A DNA stretch of 64,000 nt. Source: M3007 sp031425035 (GTDB taxonomy: Bacteria > Bacteroidota > Bacteroidia > Chitinophagales > Saprospiraceae). Below, one piece after another: positions 9,400-18,240 of the stretch. The stretch's first letter is position 1. Each line of letters starts with the position of its first letter. The translations under genes and the position numbers were made by a program. The notes beneath the pieces were generated by a model. That model was given only the letters and a program-made list of their open reading frames with translations, was not told the origin of the DNA and searched no databases. The stretch lies in contig JANPIN010000070.1 of NCBI GenBank assembly GCA_031425035.1, forward strand, positions 19,233 through 83,232, read 5' to 3'.

Positions 9400-9462
9400 T
9401 CGAGCTAAAGAAATTAACCACAATAGTCTTCCTTTGCAAACCTGTTTTAACTTTAAACATTC

Positions 9463-11025
9463 ATGAACATGAAAAAATTAACCTTACTCCTTCTTTTTGT
9501 GGCCGCATTCGCCGTAAATATGGTGAACGCGCAGGTACGATACCTCAATCAGGTATTTACCGGATACACCAAAACGACGGCCATTTATGGTACAAACTTC
9601 ACGGCGCTTACCCTGCCCGTAACCGGTCATACCATGCGTCAGCCTTTGGTGATGGACGTGTATCAGCCCACGGGCGACGTGGAAACCGAGCGGCCACTGG
9701 CTATTTACCTGCACACGGGCAACTTCCTGCCTTACCCACAGAACGGTTCCTGCGGCGGTACCCGTACGGACTCCGCTACGGTGGAAATGGCGATCCGGCT
9801 GGCTAAAATGGGTTATGTAGTTGCTGTGGCTGATTATCGCCTGGGCTGGAACCCACTGGCTTCGGGCGCTACCGGCGAATTGACCCGCCGCGCGACCCTT
9901 ATCAATGCGGCTTACCGCGCAGTACAGGACGTTCGTACCTGCATCCGTTATTTCAAACGCAACGTAGCCGAAGCCGGCAACCAGTGGAAAGTCGATACTT
10001 CCCGCATTGCGGTGATCGGCCAGGGTTCGGGCGGTTATATTTCACTGACGGCCAACTCCCTGGACGCTTACAGCGAAATCATCCAAACGTCTATCCCGCA
10101 TAAATTTGAACTGCCAACCGGCCCAAATACCTTCGTACCGATGGTGTTGCCGCAGTACAATGGCGATATTTATGGCACATCCCCCACGCTGGGACTGAGT
10201 GATGCGACCTTCAACCAGTTGAGCGGCGGCGCTTACCCGATTGGCGATACCATCTTTGTGCCGAACCACCCTGGTTATTCCTCCGACTTCCAACTGGCCG
10301 TTAACCTCGGCGGCGCTATTGGCGACAGCCTGTGGATTGAAGCCGGCGACAGCCCGGTCATCTCTTTCCACGTACCAACAGACCCTTATGCGCCCTGCGG
10401 TACCGATCTGCTGATCGTGCCGACTACGCAGGAAAACGTGGTGGAAGTAACGGGTAGCTGCGGTGTTTCTACCATCGTTAACCGCTTGGGCAATAACGAT
10501 ATTTTTAAAGGCATTCCAGCCAGCGTGGATCCTTTTGGCGCTATCGGCGACGGCCGCAACGGCGGTTTGGAAGGCTTCTATCCAATTCCACAGGCCGACC
10601 CGACCAATTCTTCGCCATGGGAATGGTTCGGTGCGCCAACCAGCCCGGCCGGTGGAAGTTGCAACATAAATTCCGCGCAAGCGAGACTGTACATCGACAC
10701 GATCATTGGCTACTTCGCACCACGTGCCTGCCTGGCCCTGAACCTGCCTTGCGGATTTGTCGGTACCAAGGAAATCACGCCGCTGCAAGTGGGTCTGGAA
10801 GTAGCGCCGGTACCGGCTGGCGAAGAACTGTTCTTCACGGCTGAGCAGCCAATTCGCGCCATCAACCTGTTCGATCTGAACGGTCGCCTGGTCCAGAACA
10901 TCACGAACATCGATGCCAACCAGTTCACGATGCAACGTAAAGGCCTGCAAAACGGCTTATATATTGCGGAAGTGAAATTTGATCAGGGCTTCGTGAAACG
11001 GAAAGTCGTGTTCGCCAACCGCTAG
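9463..11025 (+). CDS. T9SS-secreted alpha/beta-hydrolase-like protein (carboxylesterase-like)
   Basis: A 520-residue protein. The start ATGAACATGAAAAAA offers two in-frame ATGs (9463, 9469). A signal peptide ends near VNAQ. The N-terminal part looks like an alpha/beta-hydrolase: LAIYLHTGNFLPYPQ (oxyanion-hole region), GYVVAVADYRLGW, AVQDVRTCIRYFKRN, and a nucleophile-elbow-like VIGQGSGGYISL. The elbow has Gln rather than Gly two residues before the Ser, so activity is uncertain. The C-terminus is a T9SS sorting domain (VAPVPAGEELFF, INLFDLNGRLV, GLYIAEVKFDQG). Probably surface-exposed or secreted and co-expressed with the upstream receptor. Confidence 0.75.
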   Translation: MNMKKLTLLLLFVAAFAVNMVNAQVRYLNQVFTGYTKTTAIYGTNFTALTLPVTGHTMRQPLVMDVYQPTGDVETERPLAIYLHTGNFLPYPQNGSCGGTRTDSATVEMAIRLAKMGYVVAVADYRLGWNPLASGATGELTRRATLINAAYRAVQDVRTCIRYFKRNVAEAGNQWKVDTSRIAVIGQGSGGYISLTANSLDAYSEIIQTSIPHKFELPTGPNTFVPMVLPQYNGDIYGTSPTLGLSDATFNQLSGGAYPIGDTIFVPNHPGYSSDFQLAVNLGGAIGDSLWIEAGDSPVISFHVPTDPYAPCGTDLLIVPTTQENVVEVTGSCGVSTIVNRLGNNDIFKGIPASVDPFGAIGDGRNGGLEGFYPIPQADPTNSSPWEWFGAPTSPAGGSCNINSAQARLYIDTIIGYFAPRACLALNLPCGFVGTKEITPLQVGLEVAPVPAGEELFFTAEQPIRAINLFDLNGRLVQNITNIDANQFTMQRKGLQNGLYIAEVKFDQGFVKRKVVFANR

Positions 11026-11040
11026 TTGATTAAAGAATAA

Positions 11041-11086
11041 AAAAGAAGCGGCTGCTCCGATGATCGGGGCAGCCGCTTCTTTTTTT
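11041..11086. terminator. Bidirectional terminator between convergent genes
   Basis: A stem of 11 bp (11045-11055 with 11069-11079) continues inward through further pairs to a small loop. It is flanked by A-rich sequence on the left and a T-run on the right. It serves the hydrolase gene on the plus strand and could also stop the large gene arriving on the minus strand. Confidence 0.85.
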
Positions 11087-11096
11087 GCCGGTACAT

Positions 11097-14000
11097 TTAA
11101 AAATCCGTTCCCAGCGCCAAATGGAACAAGGGTTTCTGAATCACCCGGGTTTCAATTCCCCAGGCATAGTCCGCCCGCAAATACAGGCCAAAAATCAGGG
11201 CCCGGGCGCCGATGCCGTAACCGGCCACCAGCGGATCGCGGAAATAATTGACCTTGATCGTGACGGTCGGCGGGTTATACAGATAAACCGTATTGATCGG
11301 GTTATCACCCTGATAGGGGCTTATTCCCTGCCAGGCCGTACCTACATCGAAGAAGCCGATCAACTGGAAGTTTCGCCAGAAATTTCCGAGCACCGGTTTA
11401 TTGGAAAAATATTTAAAAATGGGCACCCGCAGTTCCGCATTCATCAAAGCGAAAGAACTGCCATTCCGGATGTTCTGCTTGAAACCCCGCAAATTGGACG
11501 CCAGGGTCTGGTAGGCGTAGTCATCGCCGCTGGGCAGGGAAATACCGGTTTCAAATTTGGGGAAAATCCAGTTATCCACCCCGCCGAGCACGTAAAGCAT
11601 TTTTTCAGAACCGAAGGACGTTGCTCCCGCCAGCCGAACGGCCAGTTGCGAACGCCGGTCGAGCATCTGGTAGTGCCGGGCATCCAGGCCGATGACGGTC
11701 ATGAAGCCCGAATTGAACTTCAGGCTCACGTTCGGCTCGGTGTTCAAATCGAATCTTTTTACGGCTTCAGTATAGATTTTGGCCCGCGTCCCAGTCTTTA
11801 AATTAAGGTCCACATTCACCGTATTATCGAAAATGGCCGCCAGGCGCAGGGAAGCACGCTGTTCGGCAATATCGGAGCGCTCTAAAGTCGGCAGATCGGA
11901 ACTCAACGCAATGGTTTTATCCTGCCGTAAACCCGCCGTAGCCCGTAAACTGGTGAACACATCGAGCGGATAACGCACTTCGTACTGCGCCAAAATGGTG
12001 TTGGTGCGTTCCGAAAATTCCGGTGGCAATACCGGGGAATAGGGCTGTTCACGCGGCACATTGTTCACCTGGGTCCGCCGATAGAGCAATATACGCCGGT
12101 CCAGCCGCCGTTTTTTATTGTCGAACCACAAGTAGTACTCTGTACCATTGAACGTGGTGGGCAGGCGGAAACCGGCTTCGATCACGTAATCTTCCAGCAG
12201 GTCTTTAAAATTGGCTTTGATCAGCACCCCCGGCGGCGGCGTCTGCAGGCGATCCTCCGGGCCGTCATAGCGTTGCAGCCCCTCGAAAAGCTGGTTGTTA
12301 TCCATCGTCGTGGAAATGTAGTCGGTCCGGAAATGCAGGCGGTAGGGAATGATCTGGGCCTGATTAAAGCGGATCACGCTGCCGTTTTTGCCAAATTCCA
12401 CACTCGGGCGGTTAGTGGCCTTCGGGCGGCGCGGCGCTATCTGCATCGTATCGGCATCCATGTGAATGATGGTCACCGAGTTATCATCTACGGGCGCGGG
12501 ACGCGGCACTTCCGGCTGTTCTTTCTTATCGGGCGCCGGGGTCATCAGGTGGTCCGGCACATGAAAATACCAGCCTGGCTGGATCGCCCGTACCGTATCA
12601 ATAATATCCGTGTAGGCCCCCCGGTCATCGCTGCGCACCGGCGGCGGAACATTGCCGGTACCCGGTTTTTGTACTTCCTCAATCACGGGCTGTTCCGGTA
12701 CGGGCAAGCCGGCATTCCGCAGCATGAGTTCGCGATAACGCGTAATACGGGCGGGGGCGACGGCTTCCGGCGCTGTTGTTTGGGTAAAAAAGAGGGTTTT
12801 CCCGTTTCGGGGGACTATTTCGACGAGTTTGCCGGTACGCATGGACAATGTTTGCGCCTCTATATTGCGGTCATAATTGGTCTGGTTCCAGACCACAGGT
12901 CGTTTTTTGAACACCGCAAAACTCCGCACGCTGTCCAGTTGGGTAGAGTCAATATGTTTGGCCACCGTATCGGCCAGTGCCAGCAGGGTTTGCGTCAGGG
13001 CCTGTTGCTGCGTCCATTCGCCACTCCGACTCCCATCCAGGGAACGCAGCACTATATCATCTTTGAGGTAGAAATTGGTCTGGTAATAAGCCGTGTATTC
13101 CTCCAGTTTACCCGCCTGCCGGTTCGTCATACCAGTTTGGTCGCTCAGGTAGGCGAAGTGGGTACTATCCAGGCCGATGGGATTGCGTTCGTCCGCATAG
13201 GGCGTACTGGTAATCCGCTGCAGTTGCGCACTGCGGGCATCCAGATCGAACAGGAAAATATCGAAATGACCCAGCGGCAGAATAGTGTCCAGGCGCTGCA
13301 CCGACAAGGTATCGGCCAGGCGATTAGAGGAAAAAATAACCTGTTTATGGCCGTCGAGGGTGATGACGGAGGCATCCAGATCGTCCCAGAAATCCTGGGT
13401 GAGCCGTTCGCTTTGCCGGTTATTGGTCCGGTAAATGAACAGGTCGGTATAGCCTTTTACCGAAGCCGACAGCAGAATATCAAACGGATTGACGTGATCC
13501 ATGCTGTACACACGCTGGTACTCCGGCGGGAAAGGATTACGTTCTACTTTTTTGGTCGTCAGGTCGTAATTGGCCAGGTGCAATACGTCGCGTTTTTCGT
13601 AAAGTACGGTCAGGCGCTGGTTATCCGGATTCCAGGCGAGAAGGGGATAGTTATAATCGGTGGCCTGCAGGGCATTGCGGGAGCCGCCGCGCAGGACGCG
13701 GGTACGTTTACCGGTTTCGAGATCCTGCACGTACACCCGCCATTTGCCAATATCGTTGCTGACATAAGCGATCCGGCGACCATCCGGGCTCACCTTCACC
13801 TGGCTGAGCGGGAGTTTCTTTTTGTTTTTTACCGAAATCTGCGCTTCGGCGGCCGGACTGTGCATGAAGCGCGCTTCTTCGAAATAACGCTGATTGAAAT
13901 AGTCCAGCATCGCCTCCGTCGTCCGGCGATAACCGCTGCCGAGCACGTACAAAAAGCCGGCGTCCACGCTGCGGTTAATGCGGGTCAGGTAGAGCAGGTT

Positions 14001-14741
14001 GCTGACCGTACTACGGCCGAAATGCATGCCAATATAGTGCCACAGGGCATGTCCCGCCAGGCGGGGTTCATAGCGGGCGAGTTTGTCGAAATTGGCATAT
14101 TTGCCCGTCAGCAGCAGGTCGCGGAGCTGGTTATCGAGTTCGGGGCTCCACTCTTCACCGGCATAAGCGGTGAGGCCGCTGGTATACCAGCCGGGCAGAT
14201 TGAGCAGCACGGCATTTTGCACAATTTCCTGCAAATTGGAACCAAAAAGCATGGAATTCAACAGCACAGCGGCCATGCCTTCGCGGATCTGGACCCGTAA
14301 ATGCTGGTGGTTGCCGTCAAAAAACACGAAGATCTTGCTGCCGACCACCTTGGTTTCCCCTGCCTTGAGCTGGAAAACTTCATCCTCGCCGATATTACTC
14401 TGCTTCACGTCGGTGAGGTCGCTGAACACGATCATTTCGATCTTTTCGGTCATCTGGTGCTCCAGCAACTGCTGAATTTCCGGAAAATCCAGCTCGGCGG
14501 CCTGCACGGCTGACTGGGCAATATTGCGGGCGTCGCCATACCAGTAAGTCACGAAATTGGGGGATTCATACAGCAGCCAGTCGTCGAATTGCCGGTGATA
14601 CTGCACCCGGTTTTTGCCAAAGGAAGTCTGGGAAGTAGTTTGTGCCGAAGCGGCAAAAGGCACGCAGTAAAAAGCGGCCAGCAGCAGGGGGAAAATCCAT
14701 GCCGGATGGCCGTAAGTTTGTGATGGAGTTGTTTGGCGCAT
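11097..14741 (-). CDS. Large surface protein: pseudo-peptidase, TolB-like beta-propeller, outer membrane barrel
   Basis: A 1214-residue protein if started at the ATG at 14741, which places a signal peptide (WIFPLLLAAFYCVPFAASAQ) at the N-terminus; an upstream start would put charged residues ahead of it. The first about 250 residues resemble a gluzincin-like peptidase MA domain, but the zinc motif is lost (REGMAAVLL in place of HExxH). A WD40/TolB-like propeller follows (repeats such as VSPDGRRIAYVSNDIGKWRVY, LLAWNPDNQRLTVLYEK, ITLDGHKQVIFSSN). The C-terminal part has Omp85-like barrel strands and ends in Phe (LFHLALGTDF). Homologues are frequent in Bacteroidota as uncharacterised surface proteins. 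Probably outer-membrane anchored with a surface or periplasmic scaffold function. Confidence 0.75.
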   Translation of the reverse strand: MRQTTPSQTYGHPAWIFPLLLAAFYCVPFAASAQTTSQTSFGKNRVQYHRQFDDWLLYESPNFVTYWYGDARNIAQSAVQAAELDFPEIQQLLEHQMTEKIEMIVFSDLTDVKQSNIGEDEVFQLKAGETKVVGSKIFVFFDGNHQHLRVQIREGMAAVLLNSMLFGSNLQEIVQNAVLLNLPGWYTSGLTAYAGEEWSPELDNQLRDLLLTGKYANFDKLARYEPRLAGHALWHYIGMHFGRSTVSNLLYLTRINRSVDAGFLYVLGSGYRRTTEAMLDYFNQRYFEEARFMHSPAAEAQISVKNKKKLPLSQVKVSPDGRRIAYVSNDIGKWRVYVQDLETGKRTRVLRGGSRNALQATDYNYPLLAWNPDNQRLTVLYEKRDVLHLANYDLTTKKVERNPFPPEYQRVYSMDHVNPFDILLSASVKGYTDLFIYRTNNRQSERLTQDFWDDLDASVITLDGHKQVIFSSNRLADTLSVQRLDTILPLGHFDIFLFDLDARSAQLQRITSTPYADERNPIGLDSTHFAYLSDQTGMTNRQAGKLEEYTAYYQTNFYLKDDIVLRSLDGSRSGEWTQQQALTQTLLALADTVAKHIDSTQLDSVRSFAVFKKRPVVWNQTNYDRNIEAQTLSMRTGKLVEIVPRNGKTLFFTQTTAPEAVAPARITRYRELMLRNAGLPVPEQPVIEEVQKPGTGNVPPPVRSDDRGAYTDIIDTVRAIQPGWYFHVPDHLMTPAPDKKEQPEVPRPAPVDDNSVTIIHMDADTMQIAPRRPKATNRPSVEFGKNGSVIRFNQAQIIPYRLHFRTDYISTTMDNNQLFEGLQRYDGPEDRLQTPPPGVLIKANFKDLLEDYVIEAGFRLPTTFNGTEYYLWFDNKKRRLDRRILLYRRTQVNNVPREQPYSPVLPPEFSERTNTILAQYEVRYPLDVFTSLRATAGLRQDKTIALSSDLPTLERSDIAEQRASLRLAAIFDNTVNVDLNLKTGTRAKIYTEAVKRFDLNTEPNVSLKFNSGFMTVIGLDARHYQMLDRRSQLAVRLAGATSFGSEKMLYVLGGVDNWIFPKFETGISLPSGDDYAYQTLASNLRGFKQNIRNGSSFALMNAELRVPIFKYFSNKPVLGNFWRNFQLIGFFDVGTAWQGISPYQGDNPINTVYLYNPPTVTIKVNYFRDPLVAGYGIGARALIFGLYLRADYAWGIETRVIQKPLFHLALGTDF

Positions 14742-14812
14742 ATTACCGCATATTTTAGGTAAAAATAGGGCATTGTCCTTGAAAGACAATGCCCATGGAA
14801 GCAAAACGCAGC

Positions 14813-14845
14813 TTTACGGGAAAAGATTATCTATCCGTAATTTTG
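14813..14845 (+). promoter_or_regulatory. Candidate promoter of mazG, abutting the start codon
   Basis: TTTA (14813-14816) and an exact TAnnTTTG box TAATTTTG (14838-14845) are 21 bases apart. The mazG ATG begins only four bases later, so the transcript would be leaderless or nearly so. Confidence 0.5.
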
Positions 14846-14849
14846 CGCC

Positions 14850-15644
14850 ATGAACACATTTCAGCAAAAATTAGAAGCCTTCGGTCGTTTGCTCACCATC
14901 ATGGATGAACTGCGCGAACAATGCCCCTGGGACCGCAAGCAAACCATGCTCACGCTGCGCAATCTCACCATCGAAGAGACCTACGAACTGGCCGACTCCA
15001 TCCTGTCCGAAGACCTGCCCGGCGTTAAGGAGGAAATTGGCGACGTGATGCTGCACCTGGTTTTTTACGCCAAAATCGCCTCCGAACAGGGCGTTTTCGA
15101 TGTGGCCGACGCCCTGCACGCTACCTGCGACAAACTCGTGCACCGCCACCCCCATATATACGGCGATGTGACGGTTAAGGATGAGGAAGAAGTGAAACAA
15201 AACTGGGAAAAGCTCAAATTGAAAGAAGGCAAGAAATCACTGCTGTCGGGCGTGCCCATCAGTCTGCCGGCCATGGTAAAAGCTTACCGGATGCAGGAAA
15301 AGACCAAACAGGTCGGTTTCGAGTGGGAAAATGCCGGTCAGGTCTGGGCCAAGGTGGAAGAAGAAATTGGCGAACTGCGGGAAAATATTGAAAACCAGGC
15401 GCCCCAGGCCGACATCGAAGAGGAGTTCGGCGACGTGCTGTTTTCCCTGGTCAATTACGCCCGCTTCATCGGCGTGGATCCGGAAACGGCGCTCGAACGG
15501 GTGAACCGCAAGTTCAAAAGCCGTTTCGAGTATATTGAAGCCCAGGCGCCGAAACCGCTACAGGACATGACGCTGGCGGAAATGGATGTGTTGTGGAATG
15601 AAGCGAAAGCGAAAGGGAGGGGGCAGGAGGCAGGGGGCAGGTGA
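14850..15644 (+). CDS. mazG: Nucleoside triphosphate pyrophosphohydrolase MazG
   Basis: A 264-residue all-helical enzyme that hydrolyses NTPs or dNTPs to the monophosphate and pyrophosphate, as a house-cleaning or stringent-response modulator. It has two MazG domains. The first shows CPWDRKQTMLTLRNLTIEE and EEIGDVMLHLVFYAKIA, with the metal-binding ExxE...ExxD pattern. The second shows VEEEIGELRE and EEEFGDVLFSLVNYARF. Length agrees with the family. The last residues (KGRGQEAGGR) are encoded by a G-rich repeat that continues beyond the stop, so the natural C-terminus has probably been replaced by repeat sequence. Confidence 0.93.
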   Translation: MNTFQQKLEAFGRLLTIMDELREQCPWDRKQTMLTLRNLTIEETYELADSILSEDLPGVKEEIGDVMLHLVFYAKIASEQGVFDVADALHATCDKLVHRHPHIYGDVTVKDEEEVKQNWEKLKLKEGKKSLLSGVPISLPAMVKAYRMQEKTKQVGFEWENAGQVWAKVEEEIGELRENIENQAPQADIEEEFGDVLFSLVNYARFIGVDPETALERVNRKFKSRFEYIEAQAPKPLQDMTLAEMDVLWNEAKAKGRGQEAGGR

Positions 15645-15659
15645 CAGGAGGCAGGGGCA
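15608..15659 (+). repeat. G-rich GGCAGGAGGCAGG tandem tract over the mazG 3' end
   Basis: Imperfect tandem copies of GGCAGG(A/G)G run through the mazG stop codon. Similar tracts follow the stop codons at 16681 and 31382. The rest of the gap to 15785 includes a short hairpin-like GCCGTAGGCGTGGC segment and no gene. Confidence 0.6.
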
Positions 15660-15784
15660 AATATGGATTAGAAATATTTGAATGGCCCCATCCGTGAGTC
15701 CTTGTCATGCAGAGCCGTAGGCGTGGCATCCGAGGGCGAAGCCCGCAAACTTTTTTATTCTCCCGATGTAGTGGCAGGTACTTC

Positions 15785-16681
15785 ATGAAAACGATCATTC
15801 CTCTTTTTCTTGCCTGCCTGTCCCTGGTACTCCCGACCGGCGCAGCGCAAACGCCGCTCCTGCCGGAAATGCTCGCCATCTCCGCCGGCACTTTCCAAAT
15901 GGGCTCCCGCGCCGGCGACGCGGACGAAAAGCCGCTGCATACTGCAACACTCAGCGGCTTTTACCTGGCGAAAACGGAAACGACCTTTGCCCAATTTCAA
16001 GCCTTTATCACCGCTACTGCCTACCGCACCGATGCCGAGCGCGGCGACGGTAGTTTTATCTGGGACAGCCTCGGCTGGCATAATCAGGAAAATGTAAACT
16101 GGCGGCACGATGAGCGCGGGCAGCTACGCAGCGGCGGAGATTTTGGCCGCTACCCCGTGCTGCACGTCAGCTGGAACGATGCGGCCCACTATTGCAACTG
16201 GCTGAGCAGACAGAGCGATTTAGTGCAAGCCTATGATTTTCAAAGCGACAGCGTTTTAATTATATCTGCCGCGACTGGTTACCGGCTGCCCACCGAAGCC
16301 GAGTGGGAGTATGCCGCAGCGGAAGGTAAACGCGAAAAAGCACCGCCCTTCGCCGGGCCCGGCAGCCTGCGTGGACTGGGCTGGTATTCCGGTAATGCCA
16401 GGCATCGGGTGCATCCGACCGCTTCTTTAAGGGCTAATGCCCTCGGTTTGTACGACCTCAGCGGTAATGTCTGGGAATGGTGCCAGGACTGGTATGACCC
16501 CCGTTATTATGCAAAGAGCAGTGGCGCGATCGATCCCGCCGGTCCGCCAAATGGCCAGGAACGCGTGCTGCGCGGAGGCTCCTGGAACAACAACCCGGCC
16601 CATTGCCGCATTGCCAACCGCAGCAGCCGCTATGGGGATTTCCGGGACGGGAGTGTGGGCTTTCGGGTAGCGCGGCGGTAG
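15785..16681 (+). CDS. Secreted formylglycine-generating-enzyme-like (SUMF1/GldK-like) protein
   Basis: A 298-residue protein from the ATG at 15785, chosen because a signal peptide (MKTIIPLFLACLSLVLPTGAAQ) follows directly. The FGE-sulfatase fold shows as ISAGTFQMGS, KTETTFAQFQAF, PVLHVSWNDAAHYCNWLS, YRLPTEAEWEYAA, GLYDLSGNVWEWCQDWYD and RVLRGGSWNN, ending VGFRVARR. True formylglycine-generating enzymes bind copper with two Cys near the C-terminal end. Here the first is replaced within GGSWNNNPAHC and only the second remains, so sulfatase-activating activity is unlikely. The same fold serves structural roles in Bacteroidota, for example GldK. Function unknown. Confidence 0.8.
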   Translation: MKTIIPLFLACLSLVLPTGAAQTPLLPEMLAISAGTFQMGSRAGDADEKPLHTATLSGFYLAKTETTFAQFQAFITATAYRTDAERGDGSFIWDSLGWHNQENVNWRHDERGQLRSGGDFGRYPVLHVSWNDAAHYCNWLSRQSDLVQAYDFQSDSVLIISAATGYRLPTEAEWEYAAAEGKREKAPPFAGPGSLRGLGWYSGNARHRVHPTASLRANALGLYDLSGNVWEWCQDWYDPRYYAKSSGAIDPAGPPNGQERVLRGGSWNNNPAHCRIANRSSRYGDFRDGSVGFRVARR

Positions 16682-16836
16682 AGGGGGCAGGACGTTTTAA
16701 TGAACGCTTTCAAAGACATACTGAGCAAAATACCGATACTTTTGAATGTGTCGTTATCCTGTCCAATTATCCAGGCTCAAAACGGCAGTTTTACTGCTTC
16801 CTCCAGGTTAAACCAATAATTAAACTGCTTCCAACC

Positions 16837-17400
16837 ATGTGGATAACGTGTTACGATTATGTAAACGCCGAACGTTGGTTTTTTGCGCCCCTCCTGATCG
16901 GTTTGCCCATTTGTGTGGCCTGGGTAACCGTGCTGATCAGCAACCTCAGAAATAAAAGTGAACAGGGTTGCGGCCTGACTTTAATGATTTTGTGCTCGGC
17001 ATTTTCGCTGTTTTGGGTCATTGCCGTTGGGTACGACCTGATTTCCACCCATTTGAAATACCGGTCCATACTGGCGGATCACCGCTACCGGGAAGTGGAA
17101 GGCCCCGTGGAGCATTTCGGCCAATATTACGACCGGCGCTATAATGTCGACCGCGATACTTTTCACGTGCGTCAAATGGGCTTTATGTTGAAAGACAAAT
17201 ACCTAAAGCCGGTGCCGGCCACCATAGATTCCAGCGGGCAGCCCTTGGCGGACGGACGCTGGGTGAAAGTGTGGTACGCGCTCCATGATCAACCGGATGA
17301 AAGCGACCACAGCGCGGAGGCCAACACGTTGCGGCGGCTGGCAGAAAGACCCGGCTATAAGCCCGTTATTCTGAGGATTCTGGTGCGGGATGGGCAATAG
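16837..17400 (+). CDS. Uncharacterised two-helix membrane protein
   Basis: 187 residues from the ATG at 16837; the longer open frame upstream overlaps the preceding gene and a G-rich repeat and is not convincing. Two hydrophobic helices (about 13-33 and 44-67) are followed by a soluble C-terminal half. That half contains YREVEGPVEHFGQYYDRRYNVDRDTFHVRQMGFML, a pattern seen in small beta-rich domains of unknown function. No enzyme motif is visible. It lies between an FGE-like gene and a decayed GldM-like fragment. I do not recognise the family. Confidence 0.6.
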   Translation: MWITCYDYVNAERWFFAPLLIGLPICVAWVTVLISNLRNKSEQGCGLTLMILCSAFSLFWVIAVGYDLISTHLKYRSILADHRYREVEGPVEHFGQYYDRRYNVDRDTFHVRQMGFMLKDKYLKPVPATIDSSGQPLADGRWVKVWYALHDQPDESDHSAEANTLRRLAERPGYKPVILRILVRDGQ

Positions 17401-17402
17401 GG

Positions 17403-17611
17403 GAGTTTTGTAAAACGGATCGAAGACTTATTTGGCGTAAAGATCATGATCCCGTGGTAGCTATGAATAGCGGTGCCGGTTTAATGCACCCATACGTCAG
17501 TTGATTGATCAGGCGAAACCCGGCGATATTTACTTTTTTGATAACATCAAAATGAAATGCCCGGGCGACGGGGAGTACGTAAATCAATCGCTGGTTTTTC
17601 ATATAAAATGA
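17403..17611 (+). pseudogene. Decayed C-terminal fragment of a GldM-C-domain-like protein
   Basis: Translation from 17403 reads EFCKTDRRLIWRKDHDPVVA, then MNSGAG up to 17480. After a one-base frameshift (near 17480) it continues FNAPIRQLIDQAKPGDIYFF and DNIKMKCPGDGEYVNQSL, ending VFHIK and a stop at 17609-17611. The pattern DPV..NSGA.F....LI..A.PGD...F.NIK.K.PGD......VF.IK is that of the C-terminal domain of gliding-motility/T9SS protein GldM and related Bacteroidota proteins. No start codon or upstream domain remains, because the frame closes at 17358-17360 inside the previous gene. This is a remnant left by deletion plus a frameshift. Confidence 0.65.
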
Positions 17612-17703
17612 GTGGGCAAAATAATATGCGGAACAACTCCCCTTTTACCTCTTATTTTGAAATATTACCCGGCAAAAACTTTTTCTCCCAAAAACATTTC
17701 CCG

Positions 17704-17711
17704 TACTTTTG
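17704..17711 (+). promoter_or_regulatory. Candidate -7 box (TACTTTTG) for rpsO
   Basis: An exact TAnnTTTG match with a T-rich -33 region about 19 bases upstream. It lies about 96 bases before the rpsO start, leaving room for a 5' leader that could carry S15 autoregulation. I see no recognisable pseudoknot by eye. Confidence 0.4.
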
Positions 17712-17807
17712 CCCCGCTAAAATCGGATGGATAGGTCAGATATGCCGTTTGACCCACTGAAATCCGGATTTGGTGACATTTCTTCACTTTTTCACTATGC
17801 TCACAAA

Positions 17808-18083
17808 ATGGCAATCTATTACAACAAGGAGAAAGTAGCCGAAATCATCACCCAGTACGGTGGTGACGCCAGCAACTCCGGCAACACCGAAGTGCAAGTC
17901 GCTCTGCTCACTTACCGCATCGAAAGCCTGTCGGCTCACCTGCGGATCAACAAAAAGGATCACTCGACGCGCCGCGCCCTCCTCACGATGGTTGGCCAGC
18001 GCAAGAGCCTGCTGAGCTACTACGCTAAAAAAGACATTTACAAGTACCGCTCGCTGATCGAGCGACTCGGTCTGCGTAAATAA
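17808..18083 (+). CDS. rpsO: 30S ribosomal protein S15
   Basis: 91 residues from the ATG at 17808, the usual S15 length; upstream in-frame codons are not S15-like. Conserved S15 segments include TEVQVALLTYRIESLSAHL, KKDHSTRRALLTMVGQRKSLLSYYAKKD and YRSLIERLGLRK. S15 binds the central domain of 16S rRNA early in 30S assembly. It is followed by a terminator and then pnp, the same order as in many bacteria. Confidence 0.97.
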   Translation: MAIYYNKEKVAEIITQYGGDASNSGNTEVQVALLTYRIESLSAHLRINKKDHSTRRALLTMVGQRKSLLSYYAKKDIYKYRSLIERLGLRK

Positions 18084-18091
18084 GAATTGCG

Positions 18092-18127
18092 TCCGGTGGT
18101 TGGGTTTCCGGCCACCGGATTTTTTTT
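18092..18127 (+). terminator. Rho-independent terminator after rpsO
   Basis: An 8-bp stem (18092-18099 with 18112-18119) is followed by a run of eight T. Confidence 0.85.
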
Positions 18128-18240
18128 ACCTTTTTTTCACCCGCTTCGACTTCCGCCTTTCGCCGGCAACCATTCCCGGAAAAAGGAAAGATCATCAAAA
18201 ACGGGGACCAACTCTCCCCCACACAAAGACACCGATTTTA

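Noticed and set aside
12273..14300. 675-residue open frame antisense to the large surface protein
   Set aside because: It is a shadow of the real gene: no signal, no family motif, and antisense-like composition.
15785..16681. True formylglycine-generating enzyme
   Set aside because: One of the two copper-binding Cys is missing (GGSWNNNPAHC), and no sulfatase gene is nearby.
17557..17760. 67-residue open frame before rpsO
   Set aside because: It starts inside the GldM-like relic in another frame, crosses the rpsO promoter region, and resembles no protein.
17727..17807. N-terminal extension of S15
   Set aside because: Family members start at MAIYYNKEK (17808); the extra 27 codons are not S15-like.
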